From an uncultured Cocleimonas sp. (GTDB lineage: Bacteria > Pseudomonadota > Gammaproteobacteria > Thiotrichales > Thiotrichaceae), in the NCBI RefSeq assembly GCF_947495625.1, contig NZ_CANLZW010000002.1:62001-126000 (forward strand): DNA of 64,000 nucleotides, in the 5' to 3' direction. The position numbers and the translations under genes are program-made. The notes below the pieces were generated by a model. That model did no database searches and was not told where the DNA came from. It was given only the letters and a program-made list of their open reading frames with translations. Below, piece by piece: positions 44,413-52,670 of the stretch (the first letter of the stretch is position 1; each line of letters opens with the position of its first letter).

Positions 44413-44465
44413 GTCACTTATTGACACTTTTGTAAGGTATGTGACACATATTCGGCCATTGTCAG
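44413..44465. promoter_or_regulatory. Candidate enhancer-binding sites, sRNA copy 2
   Basis: GTCA-N5-TGAC at 44413-44425 lies 82 bp upstream of the -24 element. TGACA and TGTCAG words follow at offsets of 16 and 35 bp, as in copy 1. Confidence 0.5.
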
Positions 44466-44536
44466 TTGTTTGTTAATGACAAAACATTTAAACGCATAGT
44501 AGTTAACAGTATGGCAGCTGATGACTTCGATAAAGA

Positions 44537-45532
44537 TCAAAGACTATTGTTAAGAATCATCCGGCGCTCATCTCGCGGAGACATATTAAACATATCCTTA
44601 TAAGACTTACTAAAATGCGGTGAAGATTTAAACCCACAAGAAATGGCAATATCAGTCACTGGATTATCTGTTTGCAGCAATAAGCGTCTCGCATTACGCA
44701 GACGTAATCGCAGGTAATACTGCATCGGTGTGCAATCTAAATAGACACGAAAAGAACGCTCTAATTGACGTCTAGACAGTTCAACATAGTCGGCCAGTTC
44801 TTTTGATGACAAACACTCTTCAAGATTGGATTCCATCAAACGAACGGCTTCTGTTAGTTTCGGCTGGCCTGTTCCAATCTGTTGGCGCAATGGAATCCGT
44901 TGCGGATCGCCCATGCCTCTTACATGATCAACCAACAGCTTTTCACTCACTGCAGATGCCAAACGACGTCCGTGTTGTAAAGATACCAGGTGATGCATCA
45001 TATCAATCGAAGCGGTACCACCTGCACAGGTAAAACGGTTACGATCGATTTCGTATATATCATCGGTTAAATTCAGGTGCGGATACTTTTCACGCATCGC
45101 GGCAATATGATCCCAATGCATGGTGCAACGGTAATCATCCAGTAACCCTGCCCTGCCCAACACATAAGCGCCAGTACACAAAGAACCGAGCATCACACCT
45201 TTCGCATCCTGCTGACGCAACCACTTGCCGATTGAATCGGTCCAATACAGTTGAATATTGTGCCCACCACAGACAAACAATGTCTCGTAGATATCGACAT
45301 CTTGCAGGCTTTTATCTGGTTTAAATTCCAGGCCATTACTCGCCTTCACGACATCATCATTTGGGGTGATTGTCTCCCAGGTGTAGATTTCACTTCCCTT
45401 GATATTGTTCGCCAAACGCAACGTTTCTATCGCAGAGGCAAATGCAATCAACGAAAAATTAGGCATCATCAAGAAGCCAAAATGTCTGGGGCTGTTGCTT
45501 TCTTGAGCTTGATGTGTCGGTTGATTATTCAA
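44537..45532 (-). CDS. GlxA family transcriptional regulator (DJ-1 plus AraC)
   Basis: The 331-residue regulator has an N-terminal DJ-1/PfpI-like domain (HFGFLMMPNFSLIAFASAIE at about 17-36 and GSLCTGAYVLGRAGLL near 116-131). A C-terminal AraC-type double helix-turn-helix follows, with ADYVELSRRQLERSFR and TDIAISCGFKSSPHFSKSYK. Members control catabolism of quaternary amines and amino acids. It is divergent from an FAD oxidoreductase gene at 45875, a likely target. Confidence 0.9.
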   Translation of the reverse strand: MNNQPTHQAQESNSPRHFGFLMMPNFSLIAFASAIETLRLANNIKGSEIYTWETITPNDDVVKASNGLEFKPDKSLQDVDIYETLFVCGGHNIQLYWTDSIGKWLRQQDAKGVMLGSLCTGAYVLGRAGLLDDYRCTMHWDHIAAMREKYPHLNLTDDIYEIDRNRFTCAGGTASIDMMHHLVSLQHGRRLASAVSEKLLVDHVRGMGDPQRIPLRQQIGTGQPKLTEAVRLMESNLEECLSSKELADYVELSRRQLERSFRVYLDCTPMQYYLRLRLRNARRLLLQTDNPVTDIAISCGFKSSPHFSKSYKDMFNMSPRDERRMILNNSL

Positions 45533-45874
45533 TAGTTTCTCATGATCAAAATGAAAAAATAACTAGCTTAGTGTAAGTTTATGATGAAGTAACTAATTAT
45601 TGTATATTTTAATACATGACTCTGTATTATTATCTCTTTCTTAATATATTCTTTGACTGATTTTAATATGAGATTGAATTGAATAAGTGAAACAATTAAA
45701 AGCCTTACGAGAAAAAGCGCTGTATAAATAGCTTTAGTAATAAGAGACAAAGAACACAAAGATAATAGTCACCCCCCTACTTTAGGGCACTTTTTTACAG
45801 GTCAATTGTAAAATTATTTTTATAAACCAGAGAATAATAACGGCACAACTTATACCACCAAAAGCACAATAACT
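45533..45874. other. Gene-free divergent region of 342 bp
   Basis: It lies between the GlxA-type regulator and the FAD oxidoreductase gene. Besides the dispersed repeat at 45768 I see only AT-rich sequence likely to hold both promoters. No clear operator stands out. Confidence 0.5.
45768..45797 (+). repeat. Dispersed C6 repeat, short form
   Basis: AGTCACCCCCCTACTTTAGGG then CACTTTTTT. It lies 78 bp before the FAD oxidoreductase start. Confidence 0.92.
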
Positions 45875-47218
45875 ATGATTACTATCGATACCCCCATCAC
45901 ATTCAACGACAGCCTTCCTGACGAAGTCGATGCCATTATTATAGGCGGCGGTATTATTGGTGTGTTCTCGGCACTCAATATGGCTCGTAAAGGACTCAAG
46001 GTTATGATTCTGGAAAAAGGCCGTATCGCCGGAGAGCAATCTTCACGAAATTGGGGCTGGATTCGTCAGCACGGCCGTGACCCCGCTGAATTGCCGATAA
46101 TGATGGAAGCTTTGCGCTTGTGGGAAGATATTGATAAAGAAGTAAAAGGCCGGACAGGGTTTAAACAAAGTGGTGTAATGTATCTTTCGAAAACCGAAAA
46201 AGATCAAGCGAAACGCGAACAATGGCTGAGTACCGCAAAAGAGCATGGTTTAGATACCGTGGCTTTGTCAGCGTCACAATTAGAAAAGTACATCGATTTC
46301 AAAACGCCTTCAGACAACAAATGGATCGGAGGCACGTATACCGCCAGCGACGCACGCGCTGAACCATGGCAAGCCATTCCAGCTGTCGCAGAGTTGGCAC
46401 ATAGTGAAGGGGTTTTGATAAAAGAAAACTGTGCGGTACGCGCGTTGGATATTCAAGCGGGGCAAATCACAGGTGTGGTTACTGAATCGGGTCGCGTAAA
46501 AGCCTCTCAGGTAATCGTTGCTGGTGGCGCATGGTCGTCGTTGTTTTTACGTCGTCATGGCATCAATATTCCACAGTTATCAGTGCGTGCATCCGTTGCA
46601 AGAACAGCTCCGGTACAAAGTGTGTCATCGACGAATTTTGCAGATCCAGAATTAGCGATTCGCCGACGTGATGACGGGGGTTACTCGATTGCACTGACTG
46701 ATTCTCATGATCATTTTATTGGTCCGGACTCTTTTCGTTTAATGACCAAGTGGATAAAAACAGGTTTACAAAACATTCACGAAATCCGCCCCTGGATTAA
46801 TGAAGTCAGTACCTCGCCGGATGCCTGGAAAACACCACGTCACTGGAAAGAGGACGAGATAAGCCCATTTGAAATAACGCGTGTGCTAAATCCAAGCCCT
46901 GCCAAGGGAAAAGTAAAAGTCATGCAACAGCGCTTTGCGGCTCGGTTCCCTCAAATCGGTGAGCCTAAGATTCTTGATGCCTGGGGTGGTATGATTGACG
47001 CAATGCCAGACATTGTTCCGATTGTTGATAGAGTGCCAGATGTGGAGGGGCTGATCGTTGCAACGGGCATGAGTGGCCATGGTTTTGGTATCGGTCCCGC
47101 TTTTGGTAAGATAATCGCGCAAATAGCGAATAAAGAGAGTAGCCAGCACGATTTGAAACGTTTCCGGTTCTCGCGTTTTTCTGATGGAAGCAAGTTAGAT
47201 ATCGGACCTAATATTTAA
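45875..47218 (+). CDS. FAD-dependent oxidoreductase (DAO family)
   Basis: The 447-residue flavoprotein has the dinucleotide motif AIIIGGGIIGVFSALNMARK at about 20-39. The segment SSRNWGWIRQHGRDP at about 55-69 is typical of one DAO-family branch. The C-terminal FAD-binding part has GLIVATGMSGHGFGIGPAFG near 403-422. Such enzymes oxidise amino acids, amines or hydroxy acids; the substrate is unknown. The divergent GlxA regulator suggests a role in amine or amino-acid catabolism. Confidence 0.9.
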   Translation: MITIDTPITFNDSLPDEVDAIIIGGGIIGVFSALNMARKGLKVMILEKGRIAGEQSSRNWGWIRQHGRDPAELPIMMEALRLWEDIDKEVKGRTGFKQSGVMYLSKTEKDQAKREQWLSTAKEHGLDTVALSASQLEKYIDFKTPSDNKWIGGTYTASDARAEPWQAIPAVAELAHSEGVLIKENCAVRALDIQAGQITGVVTESGRVKASQVIVAGGAWSSLFLRRHGINIPQLSVRASVARTAPVQSVSSTNFADPELAIRRRDDGGYSIALTDSHDHFIGPDSFRLMTKWIKTGLQNIHEIRPWINEVSTSPDAWKTPRHWKEDEISPFEITRVLNPSPAKGKVKVMQQRFAARFPQIGEPKILDAWGGMIDAMPDIVPIVDRVPDVEGLIVATGMSGHGFGIGPAFGKIIAQIANKESSQHDLKRFRFSRFSDGSKLDIGPNI

Positions 47219-47279
47219 ACGGCTAATTTAATCGAGCTACTCAAAACAATTAATCTGTTAGTCATAAAAAGAGGAAGAA

Positions 47280-47858
47280 ATGAGTTATATAAAGTTCAGT
47301 TTTCTCAATCTACTAATATTTTTTACTTTTGGTTTTACTGCGCATGCAGAAAATAAAGATGGTGCGCTGATAAAAGCGATGCAAGGTGGCGGTCATATCT
47401 TGATGATTCGTCATGCAAAAGCACCAGGCTTTGGAGACCCAGCGAATATTAAAATTGATGATTGCTCGACTCAACGCAATTTAGATCAACAGGGACGACA
47501 ACAGTCTGAAAAAATTGGAGAATGGTTGCGTAGCAATAATATTGAGGTAGCAGAAATTTACTCAAGTCAGTGGTGCCGATGTCTGGATACCGCGCGATTA
47601 CTTAATATGGGTGTGGTAAAGGAATTACCTGCATTGAACTCTTTCTTTCAAATGCCTGAAAACCGCGAGCCCAGTTTACGCACGTTGAAACAATTTATTT
47701 CCGATCAGTCAACCAATCAAAAATTGATTATTATGGTCACCCATCACGTCACGATTGCTGCTATTTCGGGTCAGAACGTTGCGTCTGGCGATGGGGTGTT
47801 ACTGAAGTTGAATGCTTCAGCACCTTTTGAATTTGTTGGGATTTTCAGTCCTGAATAA
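47280..47858 (+). CDS. Secreted histidine phosphatase family protein
   Basis: The 192-residue protein has a signal peptide (cleavage near AHA-ENK). The phosphohistidine motif IRHAKAPG, with its catalytic histidine near residue 44, replaces the usual RHG with RHA. The second histidine is in VTHHVTIAAISG near 157. The short length and the RHA form resemble SixA- or Ais-like periplasmic members. The substrate is unknown. An AAAGAGGAAG ribosome binding site precedes the start. Confidence 0.87.
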   Translation: MSYIKFSFLNLLIFFTFGFTAHAENKDGALIKAMQGGGHILMIRHAKAPGFGDPANIKIDDCSTQRNLDQQGRQQSEKIGEWLRSNNIEVAEIYSSQWCRCLDTARLLNMGVVKELPALNSFFQMPENREPSLRTLKQFISDQSTNQKLIIMVTHHVTIAAISGQNVASGDGVLLKLNASAPFEFVGIFSPE

Positions 47859-47951
47859 GAATCCTGAATAAGAATCCTGAATAAGATATGTGAGAGCCAA
47901 ATAAGCAAATTATCCCCATACCTTAAACAAATCCTATGGGAAAGTTACTGA

Positions 47952-47981
47952 AGTCACCCCCCTACTTTTAGCCGTTTTTTA
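47952..47981 (+). repeat. Dispersed C6 repeat, short form
   Basis: AGTCACCCCCCTACTTTTAGC then CGTTTTTTATC. It lies between convergent genes. Just before it the sequence GAATAAGAATCCT is partly tandemly repeated (47855-47885). Confidence 0.92.
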
Positions 47982-48013
47982 TCATATTTTACTAAGATAA
48001 AACGGATTTACTG

Positions 48014-48703
48014 CTATGCGGCTACAGCCTCTTGATTATCTATTAACAAACAAGCAAGTGTAATAATTTGAGAGGGCTCTAAGGCACAAAACTCATCTCT
48101 TACAATCATTCCATCAGGAATTCTGTTGTGATCTCTCATTAAAGCAATTATTTCTTTATTAGATAAATCTATATTTTCATTGCTTACGAAAACAGAATCG
48201 ATAATCACATCATCGTCAATTCGTTGCTTTCGACAATAGGTATGCACAAAATCAGAAAGCATGAATGCATTAGCCTGAACATCATAATTATTCTGATAAC
48301 CTGAAATCATCTCAATAAGATGAGACAGTAAACCACTATCTTTACTGCTTAAAATACTATGTACCAAGTAATTTTTTACGTTGCTTGTATTGATTTTATT
48401 GCCACCAAATGAACTGATATACACTTCATCAGAGGATTTTTTATAATAGGAATAAACGATATAAGACCTGATCACAAAATTGTACTCAGGAGTTACTCTC
48501 ATTAATGCTCTTACTTCATCAATGCTTGTTACGTAAAAATCATCTTCAATCTCAGACAGATCTGCATTTTTAAATATCTTGGGTTGTTTCGCTATTTTGT
48601 CTTCGTGCTCTTTTCCAACAAATATTTTTAGTTGATACAAACTATCCAGACTATCTTTATATGATATATCTGCAATTACATGTGAAATTCTAGGTGTCTT
48701 CAT
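48014..48703 (-). CDS. Hypothetical protein
   Basis: The 229-residue soluble protein without signal peptide begins MKTPRISHVIADISYKDSLD. It is mixed alpha/beta with scattered cysteines and no motif I recognise. It is AT-rich and bounded on both sides by dispersed repeats, so it may be an accessory gene. Confidence 0.6.
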   Translation of the reverse strand: MKTPRISHVIADISYKDSLDSLYQLKIFVGKEHEDKIAKQPKIFKNADLSEIEDDFYVTSIDEVRALMRVTPEYNFVIRSYIVYSYYKKSSDEVYISSFGGNKINTSNVKNYLVHSILSSKDSGLLSHLIEMISGYQNNYDVQANAFMLSDFVHTYCRKQRIDDDVIIDSVFVSNENIDLSNKEIIALMRDHNRIPDGMIVRDEFCALEPSQIITLACLLIDNQEAVAA

Positions 48704-49181
48704 AATAATTCTTATCGTTATCTATTTTTTTCTATTGTATGCAAACTTCTGTTTATTTAAAAATAATTACGATATTCGGTAGTATGCCAACATGATGCTT
48801 TGTTTTCACATAATAAGATAAATGTCACCCCCCTACTTTTGGGCACTTTTTTGGAGGGAGAGTGTGTTAGGTACACACTTGAAATATAAAATAATTATTG
48901 ATGAAAAGAGTATTCAATATGATCTAAACCAGCATCGCTTAATACTGTTGAGTTCAGCTAGCATAGATTTCAATTATTCATTAACAATATATTTTCATTA
49001 ATTTAATCAGAATTTTTAGACTTTATTTTATGAATAAAATGTAACTTTTGAAGAAATGGATGTGTCTAAGTTATAAGTAAATGAGTTGGTATTGATATTC
49101 GTAACATTGAAAACTGAATAACAAATCCGATTCGGTTACTTCGTTCAACTAAACAATTAACTTTTTTCAGGATAAAAAAAA
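48704..49181. other. Gene-free region of 478 bp
   Basis: It contains one dispersed repeat (48823) and a long AT-rich upstream region of the second acidic secreted protein gene. The last bases (TTTTCAGGATAAAAAAAAATG) resemble those before the gene at 40401. Confidence 0.6.
48823..48853 (+). repeat. Dispersed C6 repeat, short form
   Basis: TGTCACCCCCCTACTTTTGGG then CACTTTTTTGG. It lies upstream of a minus-strand gene and well before the next plus-strand gene. Confidence 0.92.
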
Positions 49182-49409
49182 ATGAACAAAACTACATTAT
49201 TCGTAAGCACTCTTGTTTTAGCTATGAGCTCGGCTTTTACTTCAGTTAGTTATGCTGAATCGCATGAGAATAAAGCTGAAGATATGGAATGTGTAACAGA
49301 AGAAGCATTAGAAGCAATGACAGAAGAAGCAAGAGAAGCTTTGACAACTCCTGTATGTGAAGATGACGAAGATAAAGCTGAAGACGAAGAAAAGCCACAA
49401 GCTGACTAA
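49182..49409 (+). CDS. Small secreted acidic protein, member 2 of a paralogous pair
   Basis: The 75-residue protein has a signal peptide (cleavage near SYA-ESH) and an extremely acidic mature part. The core is ECVTEEALEAMTEEAREALT followed by TPVCEDDE. Its C-x21-C spacing and ECV, AM, L and PVC positions match the protein at 40401. The 5' sequence CAGGATAAAAAAAAATG is also shared. A good terminator follows. The function is unknown. Confidence 0.78.
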   Translation: MNKTTLFVSTLVLAMSSAFTSVSYAESHENKAEDMECVTEEALEAMTEEAREALTTPVCEDDEDKAEDEEKPQAD

Positions 49410-49452
49410 TATCGCTTAATACTTTAATTCGGATCAATTAATCTGATCTAAA

Positions 49453-49480
49453 AAAAATGCCTACGAAAGTAGGCATTTTT
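49453..49480. terminator. Strong bidirectional terminator
   Basis: AAAAATGCCTAC, GAAA, GTAGGCATTTTT: a 12-bp stem with a GNRA-type loop between the convergent acidic-protein and DsrC-like genes. Confidence 0.92.
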
Positions 49481-49500
49481 TATTTAGAAAGGATAAAAAT

Positions 49501-49881
49501 CTAACCAGTACTCCAGGCACGTGGTCTTTGCATACCCGCTATCTTGCAAGCCTGTTTCACATAACCATAAGGAAACAAATCGAAAATTTGTTTTTTCCCA
49601 GCTTTCTTATTAATCTTGTAAAGTTTCGCAAGATGATCTGCTACATGACGAATATCTGGTGTGATTTTATTCTCATTCCAATAATCCCGAACAAAATTGA
49701 GAATAGGCCAATAGTCATCGTTGAGTTCGATATCCTCCTCTGCGGCAAGCTCTGCAGCTAATTCAAGTGTCCAATCTTCCGGGTGAACCAAATAACCTTC
49801 TACATCCCGTTCAACACTATATAAAGCTTGTGATTGCTTCATAGATTGACGTGTCTGTTGCAGCATTGATAAATTCGACAT
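49501..49881 (-). CDS. TusE/DsrC family protein lacking the C-terminal cysteine
   Basis: I start at the ATG at 49881; the GTG one codon upstream is less likely. The 126-residue protein has the family pattern VEGYLVHPEDWTLELAAELA, then LNDDYWPILNFVRDYW, and LFPYGYVKQACKIAGMQRP near the end. It keeps the KQAC cysteine but ends in RAWSTG, without the conserved penultimate cysteine that carries the persulfide or trisulfide in DsrC and TusE. It may be a regulatory or non-catalytic relative. It is divergent from a small unknown gene and a LysR gene. Confidence 0.85.
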   Translation of the reverse strand: MSNLSMLQQTRQSMKQSQALYSVERDVEGYLVHPEDWTLELAAELAAEEDIELNDDYWPILNFVRDYWNENKITPDIRHVADHLAKLYKINKKAGKKQIFDLFPYGYVKQACKIAGMQRPRAWSTG

Positions 49882-49991
49882 CACTTTTTCCTCAGCTAGT
49901 TTCTATTGTTACTAATCAGTCTATCGGGAGTTCATTACCCCTGTATAACGATTTATTTAGGGAGTTAGTATCGAAAAACCCGATATTAAAA

Positions 49992-50345
49992 ATGATATAC
50001 TTTATTAATCGACTCGAGTCATCAGATGAAATCTACATTATGAATCAATGGTTCTACATCAATCTGGGGGATGCCATGTTGGCTACAGAGGCGCTCTACC
50101 AGTTAAAAGATGACTTTGATAATCACTTTCAAACGTTGAATTGTCCTAAAAATATGACACTGTTTTATCGGCATGAGGCAGAAGCACGATTACATTGTGA
50201 GGTAATGGTTTATTTTACGCCTGCATCCCAATCCATTGCGAAAATACTGGCTGCAAAACCCTGTGAAACTCCCTGTATGACTGGCTTAAGTTATTTGGCT
50301 GGATTTAATCAAACCCGAAAACAGCAACAGGACTCGAACCTTTGA
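49992..50345 (+). CDS. Hypothetical protein between dsrC-like and LysR genes
   Basis: The open frame begins at 49851 but would overlap the DsrC-like gene. I place the start at the ATG at 49992 (117 residues, MIYFINRLESSDEIYIMNQW); a later ATG at 50040 is also possible. The product has a mixed alpha/beta look with several cysteines (CPKN, HCEV, CETPCM). No ribosome binding site is clear. The function is unknown. It ends 45 bp before a LysR gene on the same strand. Confidence 0.55.
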   Translation: MIYFINRLESSDEIYIMNQWFYINLGDAMLATEALYQLKDDFDNHFQTLNCPKNMTLFYRHEAEARLHCEVMVYFTPASQSIAKILAAKPCETPCMTGLSYLAGFNQTRKQQQDSNL

Positions 50346-50390
50346 CTTGGGTAATTTATATATATATAAAAGATATAGTTTGGAAATAAT

Positions 50391-51278
50391 ATGGATATAG
50401 AGCAAATACGTACTTTTCTCGCGGTGACCGCTAATGGCAGCTTTGTCGAAGCCGCTTCACGACTCTATATCACACAGTCGACTGTCAGTGCGCGTATCCA
50501 GAATCTGGAGAACAATCTACAGACTAAATTATTCATCCGCAACCGATCGGGAGCGACTCTGACATCGGCGGGCAAACGCTTTTTACGCCACGCCAAATCA
50601 CTCATGTTAACCATGGAGCAAGCACGTCACGATGTGGGTTTGCCGAGCCGTTACAGTTCCAGCTTGATAATTGGTTCACGTATTGCTTTGTGGGATGCCG
50701 AATTACTGCCTAAATGGGTCGGCGAAATGCGCAAGCAGATGCCAGATGTATCTATAAATAGCGAAATAGGTTTCGAAGAAGACCTAATGCGCAGGATGAC
50801 AGAAGGTACGCTGGATATTGCACTGATGTATACCCCTCAACATAGCCATGGCTTAAAGATAGACCATCTTTTTGATGAAACACTCGTCTTAGTCGGCACA
50901 GAACCTGACAAACCCTGGCCCGATGAAAATTATGTTTACGTCGATTGGGGACCGGGTTTTTATGCTGAACACAGTAATAGTTTTCCGCAATTAGAACGAC
51001 CTGCATTACTGGCCAATATCGGTTGGTTGGCAGTTCAACTGGTTATTCAAAATGGCGGCTCCTGTTTTTTACCGAAGCGCATGGCAGAACCTTTGATTGC
51101 TTCAGGAAAGCTGTTTTTGATACCTGATAGTCTGGAGTTCAAGCTGCCAGCTTATGCGGTTTATCCTGAAAATATGACTGCTGTAGAAAAGGGGGTAGGA
51201 AATAGTTTAGAAAACAGTAAAGAAAACAGTGCACATCAGCAGGCCATTCAAATCCTGCATCAGCTCATCAATCAATAA
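50391..51278 (+). CDS. LysR-type transcriptional regulator, HdfR-like
   Basis: The 295-residue regulator has the N-terminal helix-turn-helix MDIEQIRTFLAVTANGSFVE, then AASRLYITQSTVSARIQNLE. An effector domain follows from about 90 to 290. The N terminus resembles HdfR. Targets may include the adjacent small gene or the cytochrome P460 gene; nothing in the sequence decides this. A short TA tract lies just upstream. Confidence 0.9.
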   Translation: MDIEQIRTFLAVTANGSFVEAASRLYITQSTVSARIQNLENNLQTKLFIRNRSGATLTSAGKRFLRHAKSLMLTMEQARHDVGLPSRYSSSLIIGSRIALWDAELLPKWVGEMRKQMPDVSINSEIGFEEDLMRRMTEGTLDIALMYTPQHSHGLKIDHLFDETLVLVGTEPDKPWPDENYVYVDWGPGFYAEHSNSFPQLERPALLANIGWLAVQLVIQNGGSCFLPKRMAEPLIASGKLFLIPDSLEFKLPAYAVYPENMTAVEKGVGNSLENSKENSAHQQAIQILHQLINQ

Positions 51279-51400
51279 GCAGTTAGTATTTTTAAAAAGC
51301 ATAGAAAAAAACAAAAATAAATGAATCCAGTTTTAATCCAACCTGCGTAAGCCTTTCCATATCCAGCCGGATATTTGAAGCTGACAAAAGGAGATGAAAC

Positions 51401-51988
51401 ATGAAACTGAGCAATACCAAAAAGACAACAATCACAAAAGCACTCGTCATAACCACCATTACAGCGTTAAGCGCTATAACGATAGGTTGTAGTACAGGAA
51501 TGCATAAAAACAAAACAATGACCGCCAAAAATGATGGCGACATTATGGTACCCGCCAATTATCGTAGCTGGCCGAAGTTTGTCGGTACAGTGGATAAAAT
51601 GAAAACGGGTCAGGTACGTGAGATTTATATTAATAAAACAGGTATGAAAACCAAAAAAGGAAATGCTTTTCCTGCTGGAACCGTCTCGATTATGGAAATC
51701 TATGACGCGCAAAAATCTCCAACAGGTGAATTACTGAAAGACTCTAAAGGCAAACTCATAAAAGGTAAGTTATCTAAAGTGTTTGTGATGGAAAAAGGCG
51801 CTGGCTGGGGCAGTAAACAAGCTAAAGGAACCATCAATAATGGTGACTGGTTATATGGTGCTTACCTTGCTGATGCTAAAACACCCGCGACCAAAGATTT
51901 TACCTCATGCAGAAGTTGCCATGCTCCATTAGCCGATAAGGATTATATCTTCCGTTACGATGAGCATTTTGACACAGCGATGCATTAA
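51401..51988 (+). CDS. Cytochrome P460 family protein
   Basis: The 195-residue protein has a signal peptide or lipoprotein-like start (ITIGC, with cysteine near 30). The P460-type domain contains VPANYRSWPKFVGTV near 50 and KVFVMEKGAGWG near 125. The c-type heme motif CRSCH lies near residue 168. Family members oxidise hydroxylamine or bind NO in the periplasm. An AGGAG ribosome binding site precedes the start. A lysine that crosslinks heme in true P460 cannot be confirmed here. Confidence 0.88.
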   Translation: MKLSNTKKTTITKALVITTITALSAITIGCSTGMHKNKTMTAKNDGDIMVPANYRSWPKFVGTVDKMKTGQVREIYINKTGMKTKKGNAFPAGTVSIMEIYDAQKSPTGELLKDSKGKLIKGKLSKVFVMEKGAGWGSKQAKGTINNGDWLYGAYLADAKTPATKDFTSCRSCHAPLADKDYIFRYDEHFDTAMH

Positions 51989-52014
51989 GGAAATTTTTTG
52001 CTGTAAATGAATAA

Positions 52015-52038
52015 TTAGAGGGGAGCTATCTCCTCTAA
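52015..52038 (+). terminator. Hairpin after the cytochrome P460 gene
   Basis: TTAGAGG and CCTCTAA form a 7-bp stem, extendable with a bulge, followed by ATTTTATGG. A second weaker hairpin (CTTGCC/GGCAAG) with a T-run follows near 52050-52090. Confidence 0.5.
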
Positions 52039-52157
52039 CATTTTATGGGCTTGCCGAATAATTTCATGGGGTGGCAAGTTCACTTTTTTAAGATGCTATT
52101 CAGCATTGAAAATTTATAGCTAATACCTATCAAATCTCACTATTCCAGAGGATGTTA

Positions 52158-52601
52158 TTAATCCGAAAGTGTGTTTTTAATAGGTTTCGCCAAAGATAAA
52201 ATCATAAAGCTAATAACCGCCAGTACAACTGCAATTTCATATCGATGAAATGCAACTGCCGCACCTACCGCACCCGTATTCCAGATACTCGCAGCTGTCG
52301 CCGTACCCTGAACACTCGCACCATCTTTTAGAATTGCTCCACCACCGATAAAACCTATGCCTGTCATCAATCCATAGAGCAATTTTGACAAGGCATCAGG
52401 ATCACCATCAACGACTGAACTACCAATTAGCATATAGCCACAAGACGCTACCGCAACTAGCGGAAAGGTACGTAAGCCCATGCTCCGACTTTCTTTTTCG
52501 CGATTCCAGCCGATAGGTAGCGCAATTACAAAAGCGAATAACAATTCTTTTATATTAGATATTTGAAAGAATTCCTGAAGCATCACTTGTAGATCAGACA
52601 T
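52158..52601 (-). CDS. MgtC/SapB family membrane protein
   Basis: The 147-residue protein has four hydrophobic helices and the family signature LLFAFVIALPIGWNREKESR near 19-38. GLRTFPLVAVASCGY and GIGFIGGGAILKDG follow. MgtC-like proteins are inner-membrane factors linked to magnesium limitation and ATP homeostasis; many members of this short form lack the cytoplasmic domain. No regulator is seen nearby. Confidence 0.9.
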   Translation of the reverse strand: MSDLQVMLQEFFQISNIKELLFAFVIALPIGWNREKESRSMGLRTFPLVAVASCGYMLIGSSVVDGDPDALSKLLYGLMTGIGFIGGGAILKDGASVQGTATAASIWNTGAVGAAVAFHRYEIAVVLAVISFMILSLAKPIKNTLSD

Positions 52602-52670
52602 ATATTTCTCTTGTGGATTTGTTTAGGTTTAAGCTTTTATACACTTAATTTTAATCGTGAGGCGTGTTAA

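Larger units (their letters stand above)
43495..44536. other. 1-kb gene-free region holding two tandem sRNA-like units
   Basis: It lies between the convergent Popeye-like and GlxA genes. Two related segments (about 43605-43890 and 44168-44465) repeat with an offset near 570 bp. Each has upstream sites, a -24/-12 promoter and a transcript-like region ending in a hairpin, all on the minus strand. A dispersed repeat sits at 44050 between them. No protein gene is supported. Confidence 0.75.

Noticed and set aside
49851-49991. Upstream extension of the small gene before the LysR gene
   Set aside because: It overlaps the start of the DsrC-like gene on the other strand, and the sequence shows no protein-like pattern there.
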